The notes below the pieces were generated by a model. That model worked only from the letters and a program-made list of their open reading frames with translations. It did no database searches and had not been told where the DNA came from. Source: Qipengyuania sp. HL-TH1 (GTDB taxonomy: Bacteria; Pseudomonadota; Alphaproteobacteria; Sphingomonadales; Sphingomonadaceae). From it: DNA of 64,000 nt. Of the stretch, positions 18,368-26,562 are shown in pieces. Position 1 is the stretch's first letter; each line of letters opens with the position of its first letter. A program made the translations under genes and the position numbers. The DNA lies in assembly GCF_036365825.1 (NCBI RefSeq), contig NZ_CP142675.1, positions 2,364,501 to 2,428,500 on the forward strand. Reading direction: 5' to 3'.

Positions 18368-19639
18368 CTACTTAAAGGGTGTGATGGCTGGATCGGAGCC
18401 GCCGAACGTGAATTCGATCCAATCATCGTTATCGTCCTCGCCGCCAGGAATCACCTCAATCTTTGTCGGAAGCCTCCCGTTCGCGAACGGCAGTTTGAAT
18501 GGATTGCCACGTTGAAGTTCTGACATACGATCCACACTGATTTGGCCAGTGAGAACCTCCATAATCATGCGAGAGCTCAATCTGACATTATCGCCTGACA
18601 TTTTGCAGCCTCCATGGTGCCCCCATCCATAATCTGCTTCGATCGCCCTTCGTGCAGCATTGACTGGCATGTCTCGGGGATAAGGGAAGTTTCGCATCAT
18701 CGAACGAAAGGTCGTGTCGAGATCGCCAGCAATCTTTAATGCGTCTTGCGTGCGCAGCATTGCAAACATTTGCCGGTCGTAGCCCTCGGCGGGATGCCAG
18801 CCACGTCTCTCCTCACGAACGCTAATCGCCAAAACGAAGTCTACCGAGCTGTTCTGCCGCAAGAAATCGCGTGTCAGAGTATCCATGAGATCGATGCGAT
18901 TGCCGAAGCCACCATCGGCCATAGTGGCGCAATCCGCATCGCAGATGATTATCCCGGTTAAGGCATCCACCCCCTTCAACTGCGGAACCTTCGATCTCAG
19001 CGCCTTATAATAGGGGTTCCGATTTTTGATGCTTGGGCGGTCATATGAGGCATAGCCGCCGCTACTGTAGGGGCTCTTGGCCGGATCAATACTGACTGAA
19101 ATTTCAGTTTCCTCGTCCACAATGTCTACGCGGATCGGACACTGCCCAGAGCGGTGCTGTTGCCTTATCTCAGGCTCGATGGCTGTCTTGAAGTATTGGC
19201 GCAGGCTTGACCGATTGGGCATCTGCAAGGTCGTTTGCTCGCCTCGATCCTTTCGCTCTCGACTCGATCCTATTCGGATATCCACTCCGCCTATTGGCAT
19301 TCCGAGCTTGGTTTTCAGACTTTCAACCAGATTGCTCAGATCTTCATATGGATTTTTCTTGTCGAGCCCCGCGTCGGATACGGTAGTCACGTCTGCTACA
19401 AACGATATGCCTAGGCCTGCGTACTCGATATCGGGATTTTTGCCGTTCACCTGCTCCGCTTCAACAGCTACCGACCCGACTTGATTGAGGCCGTGTACAA
19501 CCATGAGTTCATAAACGGCTGCCAGCCTATCGCGATTTGGCTGATTTAATCGGCGCACTAAGTCCGCATGCCACTCGCTCGGAGTGCAGGGCCGGATTGC
19601 GTCCAAACGTGCTTGAATGCTTCGACGACTAAAGAGCAA
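18368..19639 (-). CDS. Uncharacterised protein, possible PD-(D/E)xK-like nuclease fold
   Basis: A 423-residue protein without clear family match. The segment NPDIEYAGLGISFVADVTTV near residues 70-90 has the shape of a PD-(D/E)xK core (PD, then a hydrophobic strand, then an acidic-x-T/K), but the second acidic pair is atypical, so nuclease activity is uncertain. Other features are a GGFGNRIDLMDTL segment and an acidic C-terminus (GGEDDNDDWIEF). The gene begins 28 bases after the restriction enzyme stop and ends 9 bases before the next gene. Co-transcription suggests a role tied to the restriction system or a separate defence pair. Confidence 0.6.
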   Translation of the reverse strand: MLFSRRSIQARLDAIRPCTPSEWHADLVRRLNQPNRDRLAAVYELMVVHGLNQVGSVAVEAEQVNGKNPDIEYAGLGISFVADVTTVSDAGLDKKNPYEDLSNLVESLKTKLGMPIGGVDIRIGSSRERKDRGEQTTLQMPNRSSLRQYFKTAIEPEIRQQHRSGQCPIRVDIVDEETEISVSIDPAKSPYSSGGYASYDRPSIKNRNPYYKALRSKVPQLKGVDALTGIIICDADCATMADGGFGNRIDLMDTLTRDFLRQNSSVDFVLAISVREERRGWHPAEGYDRQMFAMLRTQDALKIAGDLDTTFRSMMRNFPYPRDMPVNAARRAIEADYGWGHHGGCKMSGDNVRLSSRMIMEVLTGQISVDRMSELQRGNPFKLPFANGRLPTKIEVIPGGEDDNDDWIEFTFGGSDPAITPFK

Positions 19640-19667
19640 GATGGCCGCCTTTAGTCATTGATGCTGG

Positions 19668-20588
19668 TCACTTCTTTGAGCTGGCGATCCATTCCGTCAA
19701 TGGCTCCAGATCGTGTGCCCAGAAGATGGTCAGGCCGCGTTCCTGCGCATCCAACAAATTGTGCAACTTGTAGACGCCGCTGAGGACCGCACTTGGCACA
19801 ACCTGCCGCAGGCCAAAGTCCGTTTTCCAGCTCGTAGCTTTCACCGCAGCATCATTGTTCAACCGCTTGACCGAGTTGGTTGATGAGTTTGACACCTTAC
19901 ACTCTATGGGCATCACGCGATGGTCCCAAAGTCGCACGATGATATCGCCTTTGCGGTTGCCGAGCACACTTTCGCCGCAGAATTGTCCTGGCTCGGGTGC
20001 CAGGGCGATCGTAGTGATCTTTCGCGGTTCCACCTCTTCGAAACCGAGCTTCAAGAGTGAATCCTTCACCGCGCCTTCCTGACGATCTTTGCCAGATGTC
20101 CGACGCTTTGTCTGAGCTCGACTCGCAGCCATCAACGCCGCCGAGGCAAGCACGGCTGCATTGCGCTCAGCCTCGGTCGGTTCACGATCTTCAACGACCC
20201 AAGCGAAGCGCCGACGGTCAAGCACCTGGCGGACTACAGCTATTACGCGCTGGACCAGTGCCGGTGTGGCCGCAAGATGTCCTTTCGTGAGCGATTGTGC
20301 ATCCGAAAGGGTCTTCAGATCGTCCTGAGAAATCGGAGGACCTGCGAGATACCTGAACGCCTCAAGCAAATTTGGATCGCCCAAAACATCGAGCGCCGTA
20401 TCCTCAAGACGAGAAAGGTCGACGGTGGTCTCGAGTATCTCCTCGATATGCCCCTGATACTCGTCAAAAGCGTCGAGATAGTCTTCCAGAGGTTCTTCGA
20501 GACGTTCGGTGCAAAAGGCCGCGATTGCCTTTTCTCTTTCGACCTCTAATTCTTCGTCGCTCCAAAGCGGCCGATCAATCACAGGCAT
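19668..20588 (-). CDS. XamI-like type II restriction endonuclease
   Basis: Probable restriction enzyme that cleaves DNA not modified by the adjacent methyltransferase. The 306-residue product resembles the XamI family (GTCGAC-cutting enzymes). The catalytic PD-(D/E)xK core reads GDIIVRLWDHRVMPIECK, with Asp 215, Glu 229 and Lys 231 as candidate active-site residues. Its start overlaps the end of the methyltransferase gene by 10 bases, so the modification enzyme is made first. Target specificity is inferred from family resemblance, not shown by the sequence. Confidence 0.75.
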   Translation of the reverse strand: MPVIDRPLWSDEELEVEREKAIAAFCTERLEEPLEDYLDAFDEYQGHIEEILETTVDLSRLEDTALDVLGDPNLLEAFRYLAGPPISQDDLKTLSDAQSLTKGHLAATPALVQRVIAVVRQVLDRRRFAWVVEDREPTEAERNAAVLASAALMAASRAQTKRRTSGKDRQEGAVKDSLLKLGFEEVEPRKITTIALAPEPGQFCGESVLGNRKGDIIVRLWDHRVMPIECKVSNSSTNSVKRLNNDAAVKATSWKTDFGLRQVVPSAVLSGVYKLHNLLDAQERGLTIFWAHDLEPLTEWIASSKK

Positions 20589-22195
20589 ACTCCGCTTGTG
20601 AGCAACTCCGGGCTCGGCACAATCACCCGTTCCATTTCACGAGGCTCAAATTTGGTTAGACCACCCGCGTAAGTCCGTCCCGACTTTTGCGAGATGTTGT
20701 GCTGCAGATAGGAGACCAAGGCGCGCTTCAACTTTTCGTTCATCGGGTCACGAGGATACAACCCATGAGCGATATTGATATGCCTTGCTCCGGCTTTGTT
20801 TAGGGCAAAGCCAGGAGGGCGTCGGGCCATATATGTCGATATGATCGGGGCCGCTTCGCGAAGCCCAATTGACCACCAAGCCTTTCTATTGCGTGCGACA
20901 TACCCGCTATGTGCACCCATCGATTTTGCTACCTTCAGGAAGCTTTCAACGCGCTTGCGGTCTGAGACAGAAAGTTCATCTAGGTCGGTTGGCAGATCGA
21001 TGGCTTGCCTGAGCAAGTCGGGATCTTTCAACAAGCCGCCGGAATTGAAGACCTCGCGAGCGCGCGTGATGGTTGGGAAAAGCACCGAGTCAGGCAAACC
21101 AGCACTATGCTCTCCGGCGATCCATACGCCGTTTGCCCCGGTAACAGTGCCGCGATGAACCCGGCACAGTTCTCCTAGCTCGACGTATCCCTCGGGTGGA
21201 CGTTCCGCTACCCGCGTCAGATGTGACCACCGCTTCTCGGTAGCGAGACGGTCTCGCCTAATGCGTCGACCACTTCCGAGTTTACCCAGACTTGCGAGGT
21301 CATCTACTCTCTGAAAGCTAACAGTCTTGGGTTCCGCACCAATTTCGAAGGTTGTGATCGCTGCGGTCGTGGCAGCATCGGGAAATGGCTGCGCGGTCGG
21401 TTCGATTACGGTAATGTTCTTCCCGCCGAGTTCGCCGAGCATCAGCGACCGAACGAGCGAGCCGTAGTTCACGTCAAGCCACTCGGAAGCTGTAACGAAT
21501 GCCCCTACGTCCTTCTTCTCGGCTTCAAGTGCTGTCGCGAGGAAAAAGTACACGTGGAGCCCAGCGAGTTTGCTCGCCGGCAGTTTCAATTCTGCCGCTC
21601 TTTGCGCGAGCCAATCCTTCCACACAGCATCGATCTGATGATGCCTGACGTATGGTGGATTACCGATGTACAGTGTCTGTCCAGCAGTCCTCTCGGTGAA
21701 ATTTCGGAAGTCACCGAGTATGATCTTTGCCCGCTTTGCATACCCATTCACACACAGATTGGCACGGGCCATCAGGGTTGCGACCGGGTCCACATCAATG
21801 CCGACAAGCTGAGCATTTGGGAACGCTCGCCCGGCGGCTGAGAGGAAGCGGCCTGAGCCAACCCCTGGGTCGACAACGCGCGATGGACTTGAGTTATTCG
21901 CGGCCCACTGCACCATCGACTGAACAATGCCCTCAGGAGTGTACGTCGCCCCATCAGACCGGCGTGTCTCCGCAGATCGGATTGACGAGAACCCTTCTCC
22001 TAAAGGGTCATTTCCGCTGAGAATTGAATCACGCAGCAGAGCCACTCTCTTTGCGGAAACTCGCTGCTTGGCAGAGCTTGCAGCGAGCCTCTTTTCAGCC
22101 TCCGATAACCCATGCCCGACATCGAGCGCGCCGAGTTGCAAGGCTGCCGAAATCAGTTCCTTCTCTGACGCGAAGAGAATGGGGAGATCAGTCAT
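20579..22195 (-). CDS. N6-adenine DNA methyltransferase of the restriction system
   Basis: The 538-residue class I SAM-dependent DNA methyltransferase protects host sites from the adjacent endonuclease. Motif I (SAM binding) is DPGVGSGRF at residues 109-117, an acidic motif II follows in VGIDVDP, and the catalytic motif IV is NPPY at 179-182, which marks an N6-adenine enzyme with motif order I-IV of the gamma type. The C-terminal half (from about residue 300) should be the target recognition domain. It is translationally coupled to the HigA-like gene upstream (ATGA) and to the endonuclease downstream. Confidence 0.88.
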   Translation of the reverse strand: MTDLPILFASEKELISAALQLGALDVGHGLSEAEKRLAASSAKQRVSAKRVALLRDSILSGNDPLGEGFSSIRSAETRRSDGATYTPEGIVQSMVQWAANNSSPSRVVDPGVGSGRFLSAAGRAFPNAQLVGIDVDPVATLMARANLCVNGYAKRAKIILGDFRNFTERTAGQTLYIGNPPYVRHHQIDAVWKDWLAQRAAELKLPASKLAGLHVYFFLATALEAEKKDVGAFVTASEWLDVNYGSLVRSLMLGELGGKNITVIEPTAQPFPDAATTAAITTFEIGAEPKTVSFQRVDDLASLGKLGSGRRIRRDRLATEKRWSHLTRVAERPPEGYVELGELCRVHRGTVTGANGVWIAGEHSAGLPDSVLFPTITRAREVFNSGGLLKDPDLLRQAIDLPTDLDELSVSDRKRVESFLKVAKSMGAHSGYVARNRKAWWSIGLREAAPIISTYMARRPPGFALNKAGARHINIAHGLYPRDPMNEKLKRALVSYLQHNISQKSGRTYAGGLTKFEPREMERVIVPSPELLTSGVCL

Positions 22196-22542
22196 CGGAC
22201 CGCCTCCCGATTTGCGCTTTGGCTCATCGACGTGGTTCCAACAAATTGGAACGGCTGCACCTCAATTTCTCTGTTTTTCTTGCGAGCTTCGGCGATGTCA
22301 AATGCAGTCTGCATCTGCATCATCGCTTCCAATGGAAATCCGAATGCCTTCTCCAACCGAACTGCCATCTCTGGAGACAAATGAACTCGTTGGTTGATGA
22401 GTTTGGATAGCGAAGGACGCGCGACGCCTAGAGCCTTTGCTGCCTCCGTGACGGATATCCCACGCTCGTCAATCAACTTGATTTTCAAGAACCGACCAGG
22501 GTGCCCGGGATGCTCCGTTCTAAACTGTGTCGCAGTACCCAT
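22192..22542 (-). CDS. higA: HigA-like XRE regulator leading the restriction-modification operon
   Basis: A 116-residue helix-turn-helix protein of the HigA/VapI antidote type: HPGRFLKIKL, then EAAKALGVARPSLSKLINQR and SPEMAVRLEKAFG. HigA proteins normally pair with a HigB toxin, but no higB-like gene lies beside it; instead its stop overlaps the methyltransferase start. It probably acts as the controller (C-protein role) of the restriction operon. A Shine-Dalgarno AAAGGGGAT precedes the ATG. An inverted repeat at 22571-22589, just upstream, is a likely operator. The C-terminal extension beyond the usual HigA length is of unknown role. Confidence 0.8.
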   Translation of the reverse strand: MGTATQFRTEHPGHPGRFLKIKLIDERGISVTEAAKALGVARPSLSKLINQRVHLSPEMAVRLEKAFGFPLEAMMQMQTAFDIAEARKKNREIEVQPFQFVGTTSMSQSANREAVR

Positions 22543-22570
22543 TTGGTATCCCCTTTGCAGTCTATTGCCC

Positions 22571-22589
22571 TGTAACGCTACGGGTTACA
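22571..22589 (-). promoter_or_regulatory. Inverted repeat, likely operator of the HigA-like/RM operon
   Basis: TGTAAC at 22571-22576 and GTTACA at 22584-22589 form a perfect 6-base dyad with a 7-base centre. It lies 29 bases upstream of the regulator's start codon, where a promoter would be expected. XRE regulators bind such dyads. Function is inferred from position and symmetry. Confidence 0.5.
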
Positions 22590-22642
22590 AGTGTACCTTT
22601 TTGTTTTTTTTGTTCCACTGTCAATTGGAGCTGAAAGCAGCC

Positions 22643-22816
22643 TCACGAGCGTCGAGCTAGATAATTCTCTACCTTCTCGACTGTTCGGCGGCGCGGCCTG
22701 CGGCCAGCTCGTAGGTCAAGCACGAAGCGCGGATCGCCAACCGCGCGACGACCGAACCGTGTCGCCGAAATGTGCGATTCCTTCAGATGTCGTTCAATGC
22801 GATCCAGCAATTTCAT
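22643..22816 (-). CDS. Small helix-turn-helix-like protein, divergent from the S24 regulator
   Basis: A 57-residue basic protein (MKLLDRIERHLKESHISATR, then FGRRAVGDPRFV and a run of arginines GRRPRRRTVEKV). The layout is like a short DNA-binding helix-turn-helix domain, and similar tiny proteins accompany phage-type regulators in alphaproteobacteria. I chose the ATG at 22816 over a longer in-frame start at 22840 because the conserved-looking part begins there. It shares the 22817-22927 control region, including the LexA box, with the divergent S24 regulator. Function unknown. Confidence 0.6.
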   Translation of the reverse strand: MKLLDRIERHLKESHISATRFGRRAVGDPRFVLDLRAGRRPRRRTVEKVENYLARRS

Positions 22817-22844
22817 GGCCTTCCTCGACTCACTCAACACTTGT

Positions 22845-22859
22845 GTTCCTGTTTTGTTC
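22845..22859 (+). promoter_or_regulatory. LexA (SOS) box, GTTC-N7-GTTC
   Basis: The sequence GTTC-CTGTTTT-GTTC is an exact match to the direct-repeat LexA box of Alphaproteobacteria. It lies between the divergent 57-residue gene and the S24 regulator, 68 bases upstream of the latter. A short dyad AACAC-TT-GTGTT (22836-22847) overlaps its left end and could be an operator for the regulator itself. SOS control of one or both genes is inferred. Confidence 0.65.
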
Positions 22860-22927
22860 TTAGTAGGAAGGTTCCATCGAGTCTAGGAGATTTCCTTCTC
22901 TCCTGAGACCGCTAGAAGGAACGACAC

Positions 22928-23563
22928 ATGGAACATGTCAGAGAGGAGCTCGATCGCCTGATCCAGCAGCGACGGCTCGGATATTCCTCGATCTCGCGGA
23001 TGATCGGAAGAAACTCGTCCTACATTCAGCAATTCATCAAGCGTGGATCGCCGCGCAAACTGGATGACGATGACCGGCGCACGCTTGCCAGCTTCTTCGG
23101 GGTCGACGAGCAAGTGCTTGGCGGACCGCCCGCACCCATGCGTGACGGGTTGATCGAAATACCCGTGCTCAATGTCGATGCATCGGCGGGCTTTGGAGCG
23201 ATTGCCGAAAGCGAGACCGCCCATACCCGCTTCGGTTTCGACGAACGCTGGCTTGGCCGGTTGACCCGGGCGAAGAGCGCCAGCCTTTCGATCATCCACG
23301 TCTTGGGCGACTCCATGGAGCCGACACTCAGCGATGGCGACGAGGTGCTGGTCGATGCATCGGACCAAGGCTCGCGGCTGCGCGACGGTATCTACGTCCT
23401 GCGCGCCGACGATGCGCTGGTGGTCAAGCGCGTGACGCTCAAGCCCGGTGGCCGCAATATCACCATCAGCAGCGATAATTCGGCCTATCCGAGCTGGGAC
23501 GATGTCGACCGGTCCGAGATCCAAGTGGTCGGACGGGTCATCTGGTTTGGGCGGGCGGTATAG
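22928..23563 (+). CDS. LexA/CI-type S24 transcriptional regulator
   Basis: A 211-residue repressor with an N-terminal helix-turn-helix (about residues 5-60, SSISRMIGRNSSYIQQFIKR) and a C-terminal S24 peptidase domain. The catalytic Ser 129 is in GDSMEPTL and Lys 167 in ALVVKR; a possible self-cleavage site is the Ala-Gly in DASAGFG (residues 87-88). Such repressors are cleaved when RecA is activated by DNA damage, which relieves repression. The gene is convergent with the relaxase gene and has a LexA box upstream, so it probably couples element behaviour to the SOS response. Its targets are not visible. Confidence 0.88.
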   Translation: MEHVREELDRLIQQRRLGYSSISRMIGRNSSYIQQFIKRGSPRKLDDDDRRTLASFFGVDEQVLGGPPAPMRDGLIEIPVLNVDASAGFGAIAESETAHTRFGFDERWLGRLTRAKSASLSIIHVLGDSMEPTLSDGDEVLVDASDQGSRLRDGIYVLRADDALVVKRVTLKPGGRNITISSDNSAYPSWDDVDRSEIQVVGRVIWFGRAV

Positions 23564-23578
23564 AAAGCTCTCGTCGGC

Positions 23579-26503
23579 TCAGATCCCGATTTCGAAATGC
23601 TTTACCCTTTCCTTCGTGAGTTCGGGCTTGTCACTTGCAGGCGAAGGGCTGCGGACATCCTCGTCTTGCGAAAGGCCCTTGGCCGCTGCCGCCTTGAGCC
23701 TTTGCGTTACTTCAAGGGCCGACGCTTTCTCGCCGCTGTTGGACTTGATGGCCCGGCCGAGTTTCTCGGCATTATCTGCAATCAGCGTAAGGCCGTCGCG
23801 AAGCCGGGTGACCGTGACCAGGAAAGTCTGCCGATTGGCGAGATTGCGTTCGCGGCTGTCCATCACTGCGATCCCGCGATCCGAAGTAAGTCCCTGCGCC
23901 ATATGCGCATTGAGGGCGTAGGCGAGGTCCATGCATTTGAGCATGGGGTCGCCGCGGTTCAGGCGGAGCTCCTTGCCCACTGATGTCTCGACCAAGACGC
24001 CCTTTGTGTCGATGGCCACGATCCTCGCCTGGTCGGCGTTGAACAGCCCGCGCTTGTGGTCGTTGTCGGTCCAACGGATTTTGTCACCTTCAATGATGGA
24101 CAGCGATTTGCGCTCGAAGAGCGACAGCCGGCTATCGTCTGCGCCCGGCCGCAAGCGCGCGGGATTGAACTTGCGAAGCCGTCCTTTCCTGTCCTCAAGC
24201 ACGAGCTGCTTCCGCGCATGGTCAATGGTCTTGACGGTGTAGTCACCCTTGGAGAGTTTCTGGGTGCTGTCGCGCGAGCGGAAGTTAAGGACCATGCCTG
24301 GTTGGTAAGTGCGAAGATAGCGCAGCTCCTCGTGTGTCACATTCACCCGCGAATGAACGGTCAGCCGGCCCGATCGTGGGCCGAGCTCGCCGTTGGCCTT
24401 GAGTCCGCACTGCACAGCCTCGTTGACCGCAGAACGTAAGGCCCGTCCCGAAGCGTAGATCGACGTCCGATCCCGATCCGCCGGGCTGAGCGAAAGCCAC
24501 TTTTCGGCAGCAACAATCGCGCTGTCCCCACGAGCTTCGATGGTTGAAGGAGCAAGAGCCTGGAGCGCATCGTCGATGCGTCCCTCCTGCGCTGCGGCCT
24601 GGGCTCGCCGCAGTATGGGATCGCGGCCGCGTAAATTCACATCCATGTTGGCGCGCTCGATCCCGGCCTGCTGGACGAGGTCGAAGGGCTTACCGGCATC
24701 GACGGCGGCTAGCTGTCGCTTGTCGCCGACGAGAACCAGGCGCTGGACTTCTGCAAGGTTCGCCAGCCGTACCAGCTTGGCCTTGTCCTCGTTCGACACC
24801 ATCGACGCCTCATCGAGCACCAGGACATGGTCTCCGAGAGCGCTCCGAGCCTCACGCAGCAACGTGGCATTTCCCGGCTCGTGCAGAAGCCTGCCCCATT
24901 GCGCGAGAAAGCGGGCGATGGTCATCGAACGGATGCCGGTGTCGCGCTCGAGCATCTGGACGAGCGTGTTCTGCACGGCGAGCCCCAGTACCTGCTTGCC
25001 TTCCTCGCGAAGCAGCTGGGCAACAGGCTTCATCACGCTGCTTTTGCCCGCCCCGGCTATGCCCTGGATCGCTACGGTCCGGTCACGCGACGAAAGGACA
25101 AGGCCAGCCGCATTCTCCTGTCCTTCGTTGAGCGAAATTCCGTGGTTGAGCGCAGCAACAGCCTGAACCCGCTCTGCAGCGTCCGCCCGATCCAGGATGG
25201 GCAACACCGCACCTCGTCCCTGGTCGACATTCGCAATAATGGTGCTTTCAAGGTCAAGCGCCTCCCGGCTCGCCAGCCAGCCTTTGTGCTCGCCTTTGCC
25301 GGATTCGAGTGCGCCGCTTCTGATCAATGCGTTCACACGGGTTTCGATGTGGTCCACCGTCGTCGGCAGCCCAAAATCGAGCGCCGCCTTCAGCAATCCC
25401 TCACGGGGAAAGGCTGCCTCGCGCTGCGAGAGATGGCGCACCGCGGAAGCAACGGCCTGCGCTGCCGCGATGGTCGGTGCATCTTGCTTGAGGACATGGG
25501 CAGGGATCAGTGGATCCGCCGGATTGCCCTTGATCCGCTGCGCGAACTCTCTCAGCTTCGCAATTCCACGCTGCAGAAGGTTCCCTTCTTTCGAGCTGGG
25601 AATGTCCTTTGTTGCAGCGCGCATCTGCGACGCATCGATCAAGCCGGTAAGGTCAATCCCGACTTCCTGGGATTTCTGCCGCCACCCATCGAGAAGGCCT
25701 TCCCGGTCCCTAACGGGCGCCTTGCTTTTCCTTGTATCGAGCACAGCAATGTCGCGGGTTTTCGGAGTATTCTCCCCCAGCTGGCGTACCGCGTCGAGGA
25801 CTTCTTCGCGCCGCGTCGAAAAGGCCATAACTTGCTGGCGGGCAATGCCCGCTGCTTCGAAGTTGCCATGCTTTCCAACCGGCCCAGCCTCGTAGCCCAT
25901 TTTCTCGACTGCCAGACGAAAGCGAGCCATGGTCATCGAGTTGAGCAGCGTGTTGAACGACCAAAGTTTGTCGTTGCGAAGCGCGCGCCACTTTCCGTCG
26001 CTGCCTTGCGTGACATTCGCCACGACCGCGTGAAAATGCAGGTTTGGCTCCTGGTTGCGGTTGGTGTCGTGCTGGAAAAGACCAATCGTCAGGTTATCTG
26101 TCGCGACCTTCCCGTAACCAGCCTGACTGCCCATCCGGGTCTGCGCCGCGTTCTTTTCTGCCCAGCGCAAGGTCTCGATGACGGCCTCACGATAAGCATC
26201 GATAATCCGCTGGTCGCCGCCCACCAGCGCGAGCAGCGACCAGCTTTTCGGGAGTGAAAATGTGAGGTCGGTTCCCGGCCTGTGGGCCTGGCCCGCGTTG
26301 CCGACCTGGATACCGCCGGGAAGCTCTCCCCGCAGCAAGGCATCGAATTGCTCGGCGCTGACGCGGCCCTCAAGGCCAAGTCGTTCCGCTCCCTTCCCGA
26401 CCCAGGTTCCGGAACGATCGGCATCGGCGCCGGTGTAGTAATTGTCTGCCGCGAAATAGCTCGCAGCAGCCGAAGGGGAGCGCACATTGGCGACGGAAAG
26501 CAT
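23579..26503 (-). CDS. traI: MobF relaxase with TraI/RecD-type helicase
   Basis: Nicks oriT, stays bound to the transferred strand and unwinds it for export through the F-type channel. The 974-residue protein has the TrwC relaxase domain at residues 1 to about 290: candidate catalytic tyrosines Y16, Y22 and Y23, and the metal-binding histidines H145, H156 and H158 (EPNLHFHAVV). The helicase part has Walker A GIAGAGKSS near residue 470, DEASMVSNED (Walker B), and SF1B motifs toward the end. It is shorter than F TraI (1756 residues) and lacks the long C-terminal region. Same direction as traD, 59 bases downstream of it. Confidence 0.93.
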   Translation of the reverse strand: MLSVANVRSPSAAASYFAADNYYTGADADRSGTWVGKGAERLGLEGRVSAEQFDALLRGELPGGIQVGNAGQAHRPGTDLTFSLPKSWSLLALVGGDQRIIDAYREAVIETLRWAEKNAAQTRMGSQAGYGKVATDNLTIGLFQHDTNRNQEPNLHFHAVVANVTQGSDGKWRALRNDKLWSFNTLLNSMTMARFRLAVEKMGYEAGPVGKHGNFEAAGIARQQVMAFSTRREEVLDAVRQLGENTPKTRDIAVLDTRKSKAPVRDREGLLDGWRQKSQEVGIDLTGLIDASQMRAATKDIPSSKEGNLLQRGIAKLREFAQRIKGNPADPLIPAHVLKQDAPTIAAAQAVASAVRHLSQREAAFPREGLLKAALDFGLPTTVDHIETRVNALIRSGALESGKGEHKGWLASREALDLESTIIANVDQGRGAVLPILDRADAAERVQAVAALNHGISLNEGQENAAGLVLSSRDRTVAIQGIAGAGKSSVMKPVAQLLREEGKQVLGLAVQNTLVQMLERDTGIRSMTIARFLAQWGRLLHEPGNATLLREARSALGDHVLVLDEASMVSNEDKAKLVRLANLAEVQRLVLVGDKRQLAAVDAGKPFDLVQQAGIERANMDVNLRGRDPILRRAQAAAQEGRIDDALQALAPSTIEARGDSAIVAAEKWLSLSPADRDRTSIYASGRALRSAVNEAVQCGLKANGELGPRSGRLTVHSRVNVTHEELRYLRTYQPGMVLNFRSRDSTQKLSKGDYTVKTIDHARKQLVLEDRKGRLRKFNPARLRPGADDSRLSLFERKSLSIIEGDKIRWTDNDHKRGLFNADQARIVAIDTKGVLVETSVGKELRLNRGDPMLKCMDLAYALNAHMAQGLTSDRGIAVMDSRERNLANRQTFLVTVTRLRDGLTLIADNAEKLGRAIKSNSGEKASALEVTQRLKAAAAKGLSQDEDVRSPSPASDKPELTKERVKHFEIGI

Positions 26504-26562
26504 CCAGTTTGGTCCTCGTCACGGCTCCCCTCGCGGCCGGGTAATCCCTCCCTATTTGCCTT

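Noticed and set aside
24827-26257. A 476-codon plus-strand frame within the traI region
   Set aside because: It lies opposite a relaxase/helicase with clear motifs and has no recognisable protein features of its own.
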